Under the pieces are notes generated by a model. It worked only from the letters and a program-made list of their open reading frames with translations. It was not told the origin of the DNA and did no database searches. From Chitinophaga niastensis (GTDB taxonomy: Bacteria > Bacteroidota > Bacteroidia > Chitinophagales > Chitinophagaceae), in NCBI RefSeq assembly GCF_003014755.1, contig NZ_PYAW01000006.1, positions 248,001 through 312,000 on the forward strand: a stretch of DNA of 64,000 bases, given 5' to 3'. The position numbers were made by a program, and so were the translations under genes. This document shows, one piece after another, positions 24,856 through 33,134 of this stretch. How positions within the stretch are numbered: position 1 is the stretch's first letter; each line of letters opens with the position of its first letter.

Positions 24856-25545
24856 ATGAACAACAACATTATCCTGGAAGCCAGGCATATCAATAAATAT
24901 TTCGAACAACCGGCAAAGTTCCAGGTACTCCACAATATTGGGTTTGAGGTAAAGCAGGGTGAATTCCTGAGCATTGTTGGAAAGTCGGGCTCCGGTAAAT
25001 CAACACTGCTCTATATCTTGTCTACTATGGACACCGCTTATGAAGGAGAGCTATGGATACAGGGAGAAAAACTCAGTGGGAAAAAGAAGGACCAGCTGGC
25101 AAAGTTTCGCAACGAGCACCTGGGCTTTGTATTTCAGTTTCACTACCTGCTGCCTGAGTTTACCGCACTGGAAAATGTAATGCTGCCGGCATTGAAGCTT
25201 AAAAAATGGTCCCAGGAAGTAATTGAACAAAAAGCACATGAAAAATTAAAACTGCTGGATATGGATAACTATGCAGGTCAGCTGTCTTCCCGGCTTTCGG
25301 GCGGGCAGCAGCAACGGGTGGCCATTGCCCGCGCACTCATTAATGAGCCGGCCATAATTGTGGCAGACGAACCTACCGGTAATCTCGATACCGGCAATAC
25401 CTCCGTAGTATTTGGTATATTTAAAGCATTAAGCCGGGATTTTCATCAAACTATCATTACAGTAACACATGATGAAACATTTGCCGGAAATTCAGACCGA
25501 ATAATAGAAATGTCAGATGGGACCATTATTCACACGCAGAAATAA
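24856..25545 (+). CDS. ABC transporter ATP-binding protein (MacB/LolD type)
   Basis: All nucleotide-binding motifs are seen: Walker A VGKSGSGKSTL, Q-loop VFQFHYLLPEF, signature LSGGQQQRVAIARAL, Walker B IIVADEPTGNLD and the switch His in VTHDETFA. The 229-residue stand-alone ATPase pairs with the FtsX-like permease encoded just before it. The last 29 bases overlap the start of the histidine kinase gene, a sign of tight coupling between pump and sensor. Confidence 0.92.
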   Translation: MNNNIILEARHINKYFEQPAKFQVLHNIGFEVKQGEFLSIVGKSGSGKSTLLYILSTMDTAYEGELWIQGEKLSGKKKDQLAKFRNEHLGFVFQFHYLLPEFTALENVMLPALKLKKWSQEVIEQKAHEKLKLLDMDNYAGQLSSRLSGGQQQRVAIARALINEPAIIVADEPTGNLDTGNTSVVFGIFKALSRDFHQTIITVTHDETFAGNSDRIIEMSDGTIIHTQK

Positions 25546-26590
25546 CCTTCTCCTTACATTGGCTTTTATCTGGGTACTTGCCACTATTGCTTTCGTTATA
25601 CGATGGTATTTCTTTCCTGAGTTTGGTCGCCAGTTATTCCTGATATCCTATATTTTCTCTCTTATATATCTTCCGCTCTTTTTCTATGCCCTGCAATGGA
25701 TCAACCACCTCATGAACAAGGTGATGCCTTATGAAACGTGGGGAATGAAACGTTTTATCATACAAAACCTGCTGTTCATAGGTTTTGGAATAGTTATGAT
25801 GAAATTCCTGAACCTCCAGTTAAAACTCCCTGTATATAATCATCTTGTAAATGATAATACGCAAATGCTGATGTCTGACAAGATTTACAAAGCGTTTACG
25901 TATTATTCTTATGGTGCCCTGGTATCTATCCTGAATCTTGCTTTTTATGCACGTTACCTGTTCCGGAACTGGCAGTCCACCCTTATAGAAAAAACCAGGC
26001 TTCAGGTGCAGGCTGCCCGGCTGGAGCAGGAGAAAACAACCGTACAATATGAAAATCTGAAGAACCAGTTAAATCCACATTTTCTTTTTAACAGCTTCAC
26101 TTCTCTCAATAGTCTGATCACTAAAGACCCTTTTCTGGCCCAGCGTTTTTTACAACAGCTGTCAAAAGTATACCGGCATATATTACAAAGCGGGAGCAAT
26201 GCCCTGGTATCATTACAGGAAGAAATTACTTTCGTCAACAATTATATTGCGTTACAAACTACCAGGTTTCAGCAAGGACTTGAAGTGATGATCATCATAC
26301 CGGAACAATACCTGCAACGCAGCATTGTACCTGTAACTTTGCAGGTGCTGGTAGAAAACGCTATCAAGCATAATATTATTGATGCAGAACAACCGTTGAT
26401 CATAAAAATAAACGTGGAAGAAAGTATTTACCTGGTCATAGAGAATAATATACAAATGAAGACCAATGTAGAATACAGCAATAAACAGGGATTAAACAAT
26501 CTGAAAAATTTATACGCATATTATAGTCACCAGCCCGTAGTAATAAATACGGCAGATAATATTTTTTCAGTAAAAATTCCATTGTTATGA
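25517..26590 (+). CDS. LytS/YehU-type sensor histidine kinase
   Basis: The 357-residue protein carries four predicted membrane helices in the first 150 residues, a short coiled coil (RLQVQAARLEQEKTTVQ), the His_kinase phosphoacceptor motif LKNQLNPHFLFNSFTSLN and an ATPase domain with VTLQVLVENAIKHN (N-box). It has no large extracellular sensor, so it probably senses membrane state or its pump. It overlaps the ATPase gene at its start and the response regulator at its end (ATGA). Confidence 0.88.
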   Translation: MGPLFTRRNNLLLTLAFIWVLATIAFVIRWYFFPEFGRQLFLISYIFSLIYLPLFFYALQWINHLMNKVMPYETWGMKRFIIQNLLFIGFGIVMMKFLNLQLKLPVYNHLVNDNTQMLMSDKIYKAFTYYSYGALVSILNLAFYARYLFRNWQSTLIEKTRLQVQAARLEQEKTTVQYENLKNQLNPHFLFNSFTSLNSLITKDPFLAQRFLQQLSKVYRHILQSGSNALVSLQEEITFVNNYIALQTTRFQQGLEVMIIIPEQYLQRSIVPVTLQVLVENAIKHNIIDAEQPLIIKINVEESIYLVIENNIQMKTNVEYSNKQGLNNLKNLYAYYSHQPVVINTADNIFSVKIPLL

Positions 26591-27345
26591 AAGTAGTGAT
26601 CATTGAAGATGAAGTGCTGATAGCAGAGGAATTAGCACAATTACTGCATCGCCATACACCTGATGTGGAAGTGCTGGCTGTATTATCCAGCTTAAAGCAA
26701 AGCAGTCGCTGGTTACAGCAGCAGCCCATGCCCGACTTGTTTTTCATGGATATCCAGTTGTCTGATGGCGTCATCTTTGAACTGTTTGATAAATTTGAAA
26801 TTAATTGCCCGGTTATTTTTACGACTGCCTACAGCGAATACGCCATCCGCGCCTTTAAAGTAAATAGTATTGATTATCTCCTGAAGCCGGTAGACAAAGA
26901 AGCCCTGGAACATGCCATCACAAAGTTCAGAAAAAACAGGGGACTGCATTATCGGGCATCTATGCAGGAAGTGCAAAAAGTCCTGGCCACACCCGGAACG
27001 CCTTATTACAAGGAAAAATTCCTGGTAGCTTACCGGCACCAGCTGATACCTGTAAATACAGTGGATATAGCTTACTTCCGTAAAGAAATACTGATCTACG
27101 CACACACATTTAACGGAGAAGAATATATACTGGACCACGACAGCCTGGAAGAGCTAGAGTCATTACTGCACCCCGCACAGTTTTTCAGAACCAACCGTCA
27201 GTATATTATCAATATAAATGCAGTACACCATGTTGTACCATATAGTACCGGCAAAATGTCTGTAGCACTGCTACCCGGACAACACCAACAGATAGATGTA
27301 AGCCGGGAAAAATCAGCGTTGTTCAAAAAATGGTTGGGAGCCTAA
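26587..27345 (+). CDS. LytTR-family response regulator
   Basis: A receiver domain (acceptor Asp55 in LFFMDIQLSD, TTAYSEYA with the switch Thr, and LLKPVDKE with the conserved Lys) is joined to a LytTR DNA-binding domain with the typical FFRTNRQYIININAVHHV. It is the cognate partner of the overlapping LytS-type kinase. As the last gene of the exporter operon it most likely regulates that operon. Confidence 0.9.
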   Translation: MKVVIIEDEVLIAEELAQLLHRHTPDVEVLAVLSSLKQSSRWLQQQPMPDLFFMDIQLSDGVIFELFDKFEINCPVIFTTAYSEYAIRAFKVNSIDYLLKPVDKEALEHAITKFRKNRGLHYRASMQEVQKVLATPGTPYYKEKFLVAYRHQLIPVNTVDIAYFRKEILIYAHTFNGEEYILDHDSLEELESLLHPAQFFRTNRQYIININAVHHVVPYSTGKMSVALLPGQHQQIDVSREKSALFKKWLGA

Positions 27346-27351
27346 ACCTTT

Positions 27352-27371
27352 ATGGATTATAATGGATAATA
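27352..27371 (+). repeat. Two 10-bp tandem copies upstream of AraC-type gene
   Basis: ATGGATTATA (27352-27361) is followed directly by ATGGATAATA (27362-27371), one base different. The pair lies 31 bases before the AraC-type gene and could be a direct-repeat binding site for that regulator. Confidence 0.35.
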
Positions 27372-27401
27372 CATCTTAGTTAGTACAATAAATGATTTGC
27401 T

Positions 27402-28307
27402 ATGCCGGCAGACAGACACACCAAAAGAACTATCAGCAGCCCTATACATTACATGCAACTACTGGATGAAAATATTCCCGGCATCCGGATTGCAACCATG
27501 CAAAGTTTAATGGAAGAGAACAGGGCATTATTGGATAACCCCATACGTACCAACGCCTTTCACATTTTTTGGTTTAAAACCGGTGGTCACCGCCTGCAAA
27601 TTAACTTCAGCGCTGTAGATATTGTTGCCGATACCATTTTATTTGTGCGAAAAGATAGCATTCACCTGCTCGGCAGCGATAATAACTATGAGGGACTGTC
27701 CATTAGTTTTACAGAAAATTTCTTTTGCCAGACCATCACAGACCAGTATTTTTTGCAGGACAATGCGCTGTTCAGCAACCATGCTGCCCTTACCGGCATT
27801 CAGCCCGGAGAAAGACTGGATACTTTTATTGGGATACTGACTACTATGCAGGAAGAGATAGATGGCCCGCCAGATAAGTTTACAACCGATATTCTCCGTA
27901 ACCTGCTCCGCTACTTCCTGATGTTGGCCACACGCGAAAAAGGAACCGTACATCTTTATCGTGATTCATTAAACAGGGACGCCGTTTATACACAACAATA
28001 TATCAGCATGCTGCAAAATGAATTCAGTCACCAGAAAAAAGTAGCTGCTTATGCCTCCATGCTGCACATCTCAGAAAAAAGGCTACACCTGGCTACTACA
28101 AGCATATTGGGCAAAGCACCCAAACAACTGATTGATGAAAAAGTAATACAGGAAGCCAAACGACAGATTGCCCATAGTAGCCAGTTAATAAAAGAAATTG
28201 GTTATGAACTGGGCTTTCAGCAACCCTCTAACTTCATTAAATATTTTATTAAACACACCGGCCTGTCTCCAACAGATTTTCGAAAGAAAGTCACAACTGA
28301 TTTCTGA
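27402..28307 (+). CDS. AraC-family transcriptional regulator
   Basis: The 301-residue protein has a cupin-like N-terminal sensing domain (about 20-180) and a C-terminal double helix-turn-helix containing KKVAAYASMLHISEKRLHLATTSILGKAPKQLIDEKVIQEAKRQI and IKEIGYELGFQQPSNFIKYFIKHTGLSPTDFRK in separate helices. It starts 57 bases after the LytTR gene on the same strand and might belong to the exporter transcript. Its ligand is unknown. Confidence 0.86.
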   Translation: MPADRHTKRTISSPIHYMQLLDENIPGIRIATMQSLMEENRALLDNPIRTNAFHIFWFKTGGHRLQINFSAVDIVADTILFVRKDSIHLLGSDNNYEGLSISFTENFFCQTITDQYFLQDNALFSNHAALTGIQPGERLDTFIGILTTMQEEIDGPPDKFTTDILRNLLRYFLMLATREKGTVHLYRDSLNRDAVYTQQYISMLQNEFSHQKKVAAYASMLHISEKRLHLATTSILGKAPKQLIDEKVIQEAKRQIAHSSQLIKEIGYELGFQQPSNFIKYFIKHTGLSPTDFRKKVTTDF

Positions 28308-28459
28308 AAAGTATAATAGAAGAACGCAAATGCACCTTTCTATTATCAGCGCAGAAAAGGAAATTTGTATCAGGTAAAAGACAATCATCTCCCCGTAATA
28401 TTAACATAGACATATGTTGACAGGGAATACATGCACCACCTGAATTTTAAAACAACGAT

Positions 28460-29083
28460 ATGCCCAGAATTAAAATGGCCCGCAAAAGCACGTTGGTAGA
28501 CATGACCGCTATGACTGATGTTGCTTTCCTGTTACTGACTTTTTTCATGCTCGCTACCAAATTCAAACCCAGTGAACCAGTTGCTGTAGTAACTCCTTCC
28601 TCCATCAATACAACGACCCTGCCTGATGCGAATGTGATCCTGCTGACGATAGATAAAAAAGGCAGGGTTTTCTTTGACATGCCCGGGCAATCATACCGGC
28701 AGGAGCTGATACAGGATGTGAACAAAAATTTTAAACTGAAATTGAGCGGAACAGAAATGAAAAGCTTTGCGTTGGGCGCCAGCGTGGGAACTGACATGAA
28801 AAATCTGAAAAGCTATCTCGCCATGAAGCCGGACGCCAGAAAAGATGCATCTATAGAAACAGGTATCCCTACTGACTCTGCCAGCAATGAACTGGGCATA
28901 TGGTTGAAATATGCATATGCTGTTGTGGACCAACATAAAAGCACCAAAAAATTGAAGTTTTGTATCAAGGCGGATAATGCAACTCCTTACCCGAAAATAA
29001 AAGCCGTGCTGGAAATTTTTAAGAAAGAAAATATATTCCACCTGAACCTGGTAACAAACCTGGAAGCCGCACCGGAAGTGTAG
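28460..29083 (+). CDS. ExbD/TolR-family biopolymer transport protein
   Basis: The product of 207 residues carries the N-terminal ExbD signature: a short cytosolic basic stretch, then DMTAMTDVAFLLLTFFMLAT with the conserved membrane Asp20 that carries protons, and a periplasmic domain. Its C-terminal half (LGIWLKYAYAVVDQHKSTKK, DNATPYPKIKAVLEIFKKENIFHLNLVTN) matches the long ExbD type common in Bacteroidota. ExbD normally works with ExbB and TonB, but neither lies beside it. It should energise TonB receptors in trans. Confidence 0.85.
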   Translation: MPRIKMARKSTLVDMTAMTDVAFLLLTFFMLATKFKPSEPVAVVTPSSINTTTLPDANVILLTIDKKGRVFFDMPGQSYRQELIQDVNKNFKLKLSGTEMKSFALGASVGTDMKNLKSYLAMKPDARKDASIETGIPTDSASNELGIWLKYAYAVVDQHKSTKKLKFCIKADNATPYPKIKAVLEIFKKENIFHLNLVTNLEAAPEV

Positions 29084-29110
29084 TTGTTTGAATAACGTAA
29101 AATACTTTAG

Positions 29111-29145
29111 CAGCGTACAGTAATAGTCTTACTGTACGCTGTTTT
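29111..29145 (+). terminator. Terminator after exbD-like gene
   Basis: A 13-bp perfect stem (CAGCGTACAGTAA at 29111-29123 with 29129-29141) has a five-base loop and ends in TTTT. Confidence 0.85.
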
Positions 29146-29165
29146 AAACAGGGACCTTTCAAAAT

Positions 29166-29624
29166 TTACACACCAAACTGCGTTAAATGGTGGTCTAAAT
29201 GTTTGTAAAACATATTATTCCATTCATGCTTATTCAGTGGTCCGAAGGAATGGGAGGATTTGTTTTCGAAGTATGTTTCGCCCAGATCTTTCGTTTTGTT
29301 GATATAATTAATCAGGCGATTTTTTTCTTTTTCAAAATCTCTGTCATCCTTAATCAGAAATGCGGGTGCTGTTTGTGAACTATGTTTGTATGGTTGCTCA
29401 GATACCACAACTTTTTTTATGAATGATTTCAAAATGAATTTCATGAAAAAATTAGGCTGGGGATGTTTATCTTCATAGATTAATTCGTACGTTACATTGC
29501 AATGCGCCAGCATTTGAGCTACATTCATTTTTCCCCAGTTTGGTTTTGTACCTGGTGTAAGTTGATTAATTCTGGAGATGATATTCTCAGCAACAGTTTG
29601 GGTAAAGATGTTTGGCAATGACAT
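29166..29624 (-). CDS. DUF1569 domain protein
   Basis: The 152 residues fit DUF1569, a DinB-like helical family: LTPGTKPNWGKMNVAQMLAHCN at the front, KFILKSFIKKVVVSEQPYK in the middle and SSHSFGPLNKHEWNNMFYKHLDHHLTQFGV at the end. The two His-containing helices could bind a metal. The biochemical role is unknown. It is convergent with the ExbD gene and stands alone downstream of the leucine operon. Confidence 0.82.
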   Translation of the reverse strand: MSLPNIFTQTVAENIISRINQLTPGTKPNWGKMNVAQMLAHCNVTYELIYEDKHPQPNFFMKFILKSFIKKVVVSEQPYKHSSQTAPAFLIKDDRDFEKEKNRLINYINKTKDLGETYFENKSSHSFGPLNKHEWNNMFYKHLDHHLTQFGV

Positions 29625-29761
29625 TTTTTTGGTTTAATTGTTATTGTTGAGTATTCAAAATATCCCTTTTTCTATTAAAATTTGTATTCAACTTATCCAC
29701 AGGCCCGTTTGAAGATGAAAATTTCCCGGACACAGGTAAGCAGCGCTCATAAAAGATTAAT

Positions 29762-29808
29762 AAAAAAGCGATCAAACCCTTTATTATAAAGGATTTGATC
29801 GCTTTTTT
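29762..29808. terminator. Terminator at the end of the leucine operon
   Basis: A 15-bp stem (29762-29776 with 29794-29808), extended by an inner CCTTT/AAAGG pair, is flanked by A and T runs and follows the leuB stop codon on the minus strand. It shares GCGATCAAACCCTT with the terminator at 3011-3049. Confidence 0.8.
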
Positions 29809-29825
29809 TATTAAGAAGGACCTGT

Positions 29826-30899
29826 TTACACTAATTTCAGCACTTCTTCGCCCATGGCGGTTGTGCCCAGTATTTTATCTGCCGGTGTATGTTGATCGGC
29901 GATATCCCTGGTACGGAAACCAGCTTTTAATACTTTGTCTACCGCATTAATCACCGCTTCGGATTCTGCTTTCATACCAAAAGAAATATCTAATAATAAA
30001 GCAGCGGATAAAATGGATGCTAATGGATTAGCGATCCCTTTGCCGGTAATGTCATGTGCTGAACCATGAATAGGCTCATAAACGCCTGTACCGTCGCCGA
30101 TGGAGGCAGATGCCAGCATGCCCATAGAACCTGCTATCTGCGATGCTTCATCCGTAAGAATATCACCAAAGAGATTGGCGGTAACCACTACATCAAAACG
30201 ACGCGGATCTTTTATCAGCAACATAGCAGTGGCATCCACAAACTGATGTTCTACTTCTACATCAGGATATTCCAGGGCTACTTTCTGCACTACTTCTCTC
30301 CACAACCTGGATGTTTCAATAACATTTGCCTTATCTACAGAACATAATTTTTTCCGCCTGGTCCTGGCGGCATCAAATGCTTTTCGGGCAATACGTTCTA
30401 CTTCATAGCGACTGTATTCAGCCACATCATAGGCGGTATCCCCATTATTTTTTCTCCCTTTTTCGCCAAAATAAATATCACCGGTCAGTTCACGGAAAAA
30501 TAAGATATCAGCGCCTTTTAATATTTCCGGCTTGATGCTGGAAGCATTCAGTAATTCATCAAATAGTTTGATAGGACGGAGATTGGCATACAATCCCAGT
30601 TCTTTGCGCATCCTCAGTAAACCTTGTTCTGGTCTTACTTTGGCAGAAGGGTCGTTATCGTATTTAGGATGGCCTACCGCACCAAATAATACAGCATCCG
30701 ATTTCCGCATTTTCTCCAGCGACTCATCCGGTAAAGGATTTCCTGTTGCTTCAATAGCCACATGTCCGATCAATGCCTCATCATAGGTAAATGTATGCCC
30801 GAATTTTGCGGCTATCTTATCCAGCACTTTTTTACCAACTGCTGTTACTTCTTGTCCTATTCCATCGCCAGGAACAATTAATATATGTTTGGTGGCCAT
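29826..30899 (-). CDS. leuB: 3-isopropylmalate dehydrogenase
   Basis: This 357-residue enzyme oxidatively decarboxylates 3-isopropylmalate to 2-ketoisocaproate with NAD+, the third committed step of leucine synthesis. Recognisable motifs are VPGDGIGQEVTAVG at the start, LLRMRKELGLYANLRPIK (substrate-binding Arg residues), SVDKANVIETSRLWREV (catalytic Lys), and ANLFGDILTDEASQIAGSMG with the metal-binding aspartates. HGSAHDITGKGIANP holds the NAD site. It is the last gene of a minus-strand operon leuC-leuD-leuA-like-leuB and is followed by a terminator. Confidence 0.95.
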   Translation of the reverse strand: MATKHILIVPGDGIGQEVTAVGKKVLDKIAAKFGHTFTYDEALIGHVAIEATGNPLPDESLEKMRKSDAVLFGAVGHPKYDNDPSAKVRPEQGLLRMRKELGLYANLRPIKLFDELLNASSIKPEILKGADILFFRELTGDIYFGEKGRKNNGDTAYDVAEYSRYEVERIARKAFDAARTRRKKLCSVDKANVIETSRLWREVVQKVALEYPDVEVEHQFVDATAMLLIKDPRRFDVVVTANLFGDILTDEASQIAGSMGMLASASIGDGTGVYEPIHGSAHDITGKGIANPLASILSAALLLDISFGMKAESEAVINAVDKVLKAGFRTRDIADQHTPADKILGTTAMGEEVLKLV

Positions 30900-30939
30900 T
30901 CGTTTTTTATTAAGATGAAAAATATGCTGTACCAGGTAG

Positions 30940-32463
30940 TTATATTAAGTTCAACATTTTTTGTGTTGCCTTTATAGCTGATACAGTCTGATCGCTGTCG
31001 AGTCCTCTTGTTTTGAACTCTTTGTTATTAAAGCTCCAGGTAATGATTGTTTCGCACAAGGCATCACTTTTACCACCGGGAGGGATGTGAACGTGATAAT
31101 CGGCCAGGGCGGGCAATTCCCGCTTCAGCTTTTTATACACGATCTTCAGTGCATTCATGAAGGCATCGTATTGCCCGTCGCCCTGAGAGTGTTCTTCAAA
31201 GAGTTCGCCATTAATAGAAATGCTCAGTGTAACAGACGGATTGAGATTTTTTGAATGGGTAAGCACATAGTTCTCTATTTTCACCTTCTCTTCAATCCTG
31301 TTACTGTCCAATACATCAGAAATGATATAAGGTAAATCAGCCTGTGTAACCACTTCTTTCCGGTCGCCCAGTTCAATCACACGCTGCGTTACCTTTTTCA
31401 GATCGGGCTCAGACAGTTGTATGCCAAGTTGCTGTAAATTATTTTCAATATTGGCTTTGCCACTTGTTTTACCCAAAGCGTATATCCGCTGCCGACCAAA
31501 CCGTTCGGGCATCAGGTCACTGAAGTACAGCTTATTCTTTTTATCACCATCTGCATGAATGCCGGCTGTTTGTGTAAACACATTTTCTCCGACAATCGGT
31601 TTATTAGCCGGAATACGGAAACCGGAAAATGTTTCCACCAGTTTACTCACTGTGTACAATGATTCCTCTACGACAGCTGTTTTTACTGCCGGTATAAAAT
31701 CATGTAATACAGCCACCGCACTGGCTAAGGAGGCATTACCGGCTCTTTCACCCATACCGTTAATAGTAAGATGAATGCCCTGTGCACCAGCTTTTACACC
31801 TTCCAATACATTGGCAGTACCCAGGTCATAATCATTGTGTGCATGAAAATCGAAATGAATAGCTGGATAGCGTTGAACAATCTCTCCTACATATTCAGAT
31901 ACTTCAGCAGGAGTGAGAACACCCAGGGTATCCGGTAGCATGATCCTTTTTACAGGTTGATGCTGCAGGAAATCCAGGTATTGAAAAACATAGGCTTTTG
32001 AATGGCGCATACCATTGCTCCAGTCTTCCAGGTACACGTTGCATGCCAGTCCTTTTTCCGTTGCGAGGGCAATAACGGCTGCCACTTCTGCAAAGTGCTC
32101 TTCCGGTTTTTTCTTTAGCTGATGCGTTAAATGATTAAGGGAACCTTTGGTAAGCAGGTTCATTACTTTGGCACCTGCTTCCTGCATCCACCGTACAGAA
32201 ACATCGCCATCAACAAAGGTTAATACTTCCACCCTGTTTAAAAAACCATTTGCCTTAGCCCATTCGGTAATTGACTTTACTGCAGCAAATTCGCCTTCCG
32301 ACACGCGGGCGGAGGCAATTTCGATCCTGTCAACTTTTACTTCGGTAAGTAAAAGCTGTGCAATGGTTAATTTTTCAGATGGCGAAAAAGAGACACCGCT
32401 GGTTTGCTCACCATCACGGAGTGTGGTGTCCATTATCTCTACGTGGCGCTGGGTAACTGGCAT
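30940..32463 (-). CDS. 2-isopropylmalate synthase / (R)-citramalate synthase family enzyme
   Basis: The 507-residue protein has the DRE-TIM barrel signature DTTLRDGEQTSGVSF (metal Asp, catalytic Arg) and the metal ligands of FDFHAHNDYDLGTANVL. A C-terminal LeuA regulatory dimerisation domain (about 390-507) is present, containing VTLSISINGELFEE and YHVHIPPGGKSD. This family condenses acetyl-CoA with a 2-oxo acid: 2-ketoisovalerate for leucine or pyruvate for (R)-citramalate. The motif set does not settle which. LeuB and LeuCD work in either route, so its place in this operon fits both. Co-transcribed with leuD upstream (gap 20 bases) and leuB downstream (40 bases). Confidence 0.85.
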   Translation of the reverse strand: MPVTQRHVEIMDTTLRDGEQTSGVSFSPSEKLTIAQLLLTEVKVDRIEIASARVSEGEFAAVKSITEWAKANGFLNRVEVLTFVDGDVSVRWMQEAGAKVMNLLTKGSLNHLTHQLKKKPEEHFAEVAAVIALATEKGLACNVYLEDWSNGMRHSKAYVFQYLDFLQHQPVKRIMLPDTLGVLTPAEVSEYVGEIVQRYPAIHFDFHAHNDYDLGTANVLEGVKAGAQGIHLTINGMGERAGNASLASAVAVLHDFIPAVKTAVVEESLYTVSKLVETFSGFRIPANKPIVGENVFTQTAGIHADGDKKNKLYFSDLMPERFGRQRIYALGKTSGKANIENNLQQLGIQLSEPDLKKVTQRVIELGDRKEVVTQADLPYIISDVLDSNRIEEKVKIENYVLTHSKNLNPSVTLSISINGELFEEHSQGDGQYDAFMNALKIVYKKLKRELPALADYHVHIPPGGKSDALCETIITWSFNNKEFKTRGLDSDQTVSAIKATQKMLNLI

Positions 32464-32483
32464 AATAGTAATGGGCTGTTTTT

Positions 32484-33080
32484 TTAATACATGCTCTTGG
32501 AAGCGAACAATTTAATTTCGTCTTTCATGGTTTGCAGGTAATCGATATCATCAAAACCATTTATCATGTTGTGCTTTTTATAGCTGTTGATGGCAAATGA
32601 TTCGCTTTCCTTTGTTGCTGAGATGGTAATCGTCTGACCCGGAAGATCTATTACAAGTTCCGCATGAGGATCAGCTTCAATAGCAGTAAATATTTTATCT
32701 AAAAATTCAGCGCTTACCTGTACGGGTAAGATGCCAATATTTAAAGCATTGTTTTTGAAGATATCGGCAAAAAAACTGGATACTACACAGCGGAAGCCGT
32801 AGTCGTATATTGCCCATGCCGCATGTTCGCGGCTGCTGCCACTGCCAAAGTTTCTACCACCTACCAGGATTTTTCCTGAGTAAATAGGGTTATTTAAAAC
32901 GAAGTCTTTTTTAGGCGTGCCATCTGTATCATAGCGCCAATCACGAAACAGATTATCACCAAACCCCTTACGCTCGGTTGCCTTTAAGAAACGGGCAGGA
33001 ATGATCTGGTCGGTGTCCACATTCTCAATTGGCATTGGCACCGCTGAACTGCTCAATAAGGTGAATTTATCGTAAGCCAT
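32484..33080 (-). CDS. leuD: 3-isopropylmalate dehydratase small subunit
   Basis: The 198-residue subunit forms the swivelling domain of isopropylmalate isomerase. It shows IENVDTDQIIPARFL, VGGRNFGSGSSREHAAWAI (substrate-binding Ser/Arg loop) and VVSSFFADIFKNNALNIGILPV, all standard for LeuD. It partners with LeuC, encoded 54 bases upstream, to convert 2-isopropylmalate to 3-isopropylmalate in the cytosol. Confidence 0.95.
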   Translation of the reverse strand: MAYDKFTLLSSSAVPMPIENVDTDQIIPARFLKATERKGFGDNLFRDWRYDTDGTPKKDFVLNNPIYSGKILVGGRNFGSGSSREHAAWAIYDYGFRCVVSSFFADIFKNNALNIGILPVQVSAEFLDKIFTAIEADPHAELVIDLPGQTITISATKESESFAINSYKKHNMINGFDDIDYLQTMKDEIKLFASKSMY

Positions 33081-33134
33081 TTTTAATAGTATCGTTTAAA
33101 GTTTTTTGTTGCTGGTTTCAAAGAGAAGTTGTCA

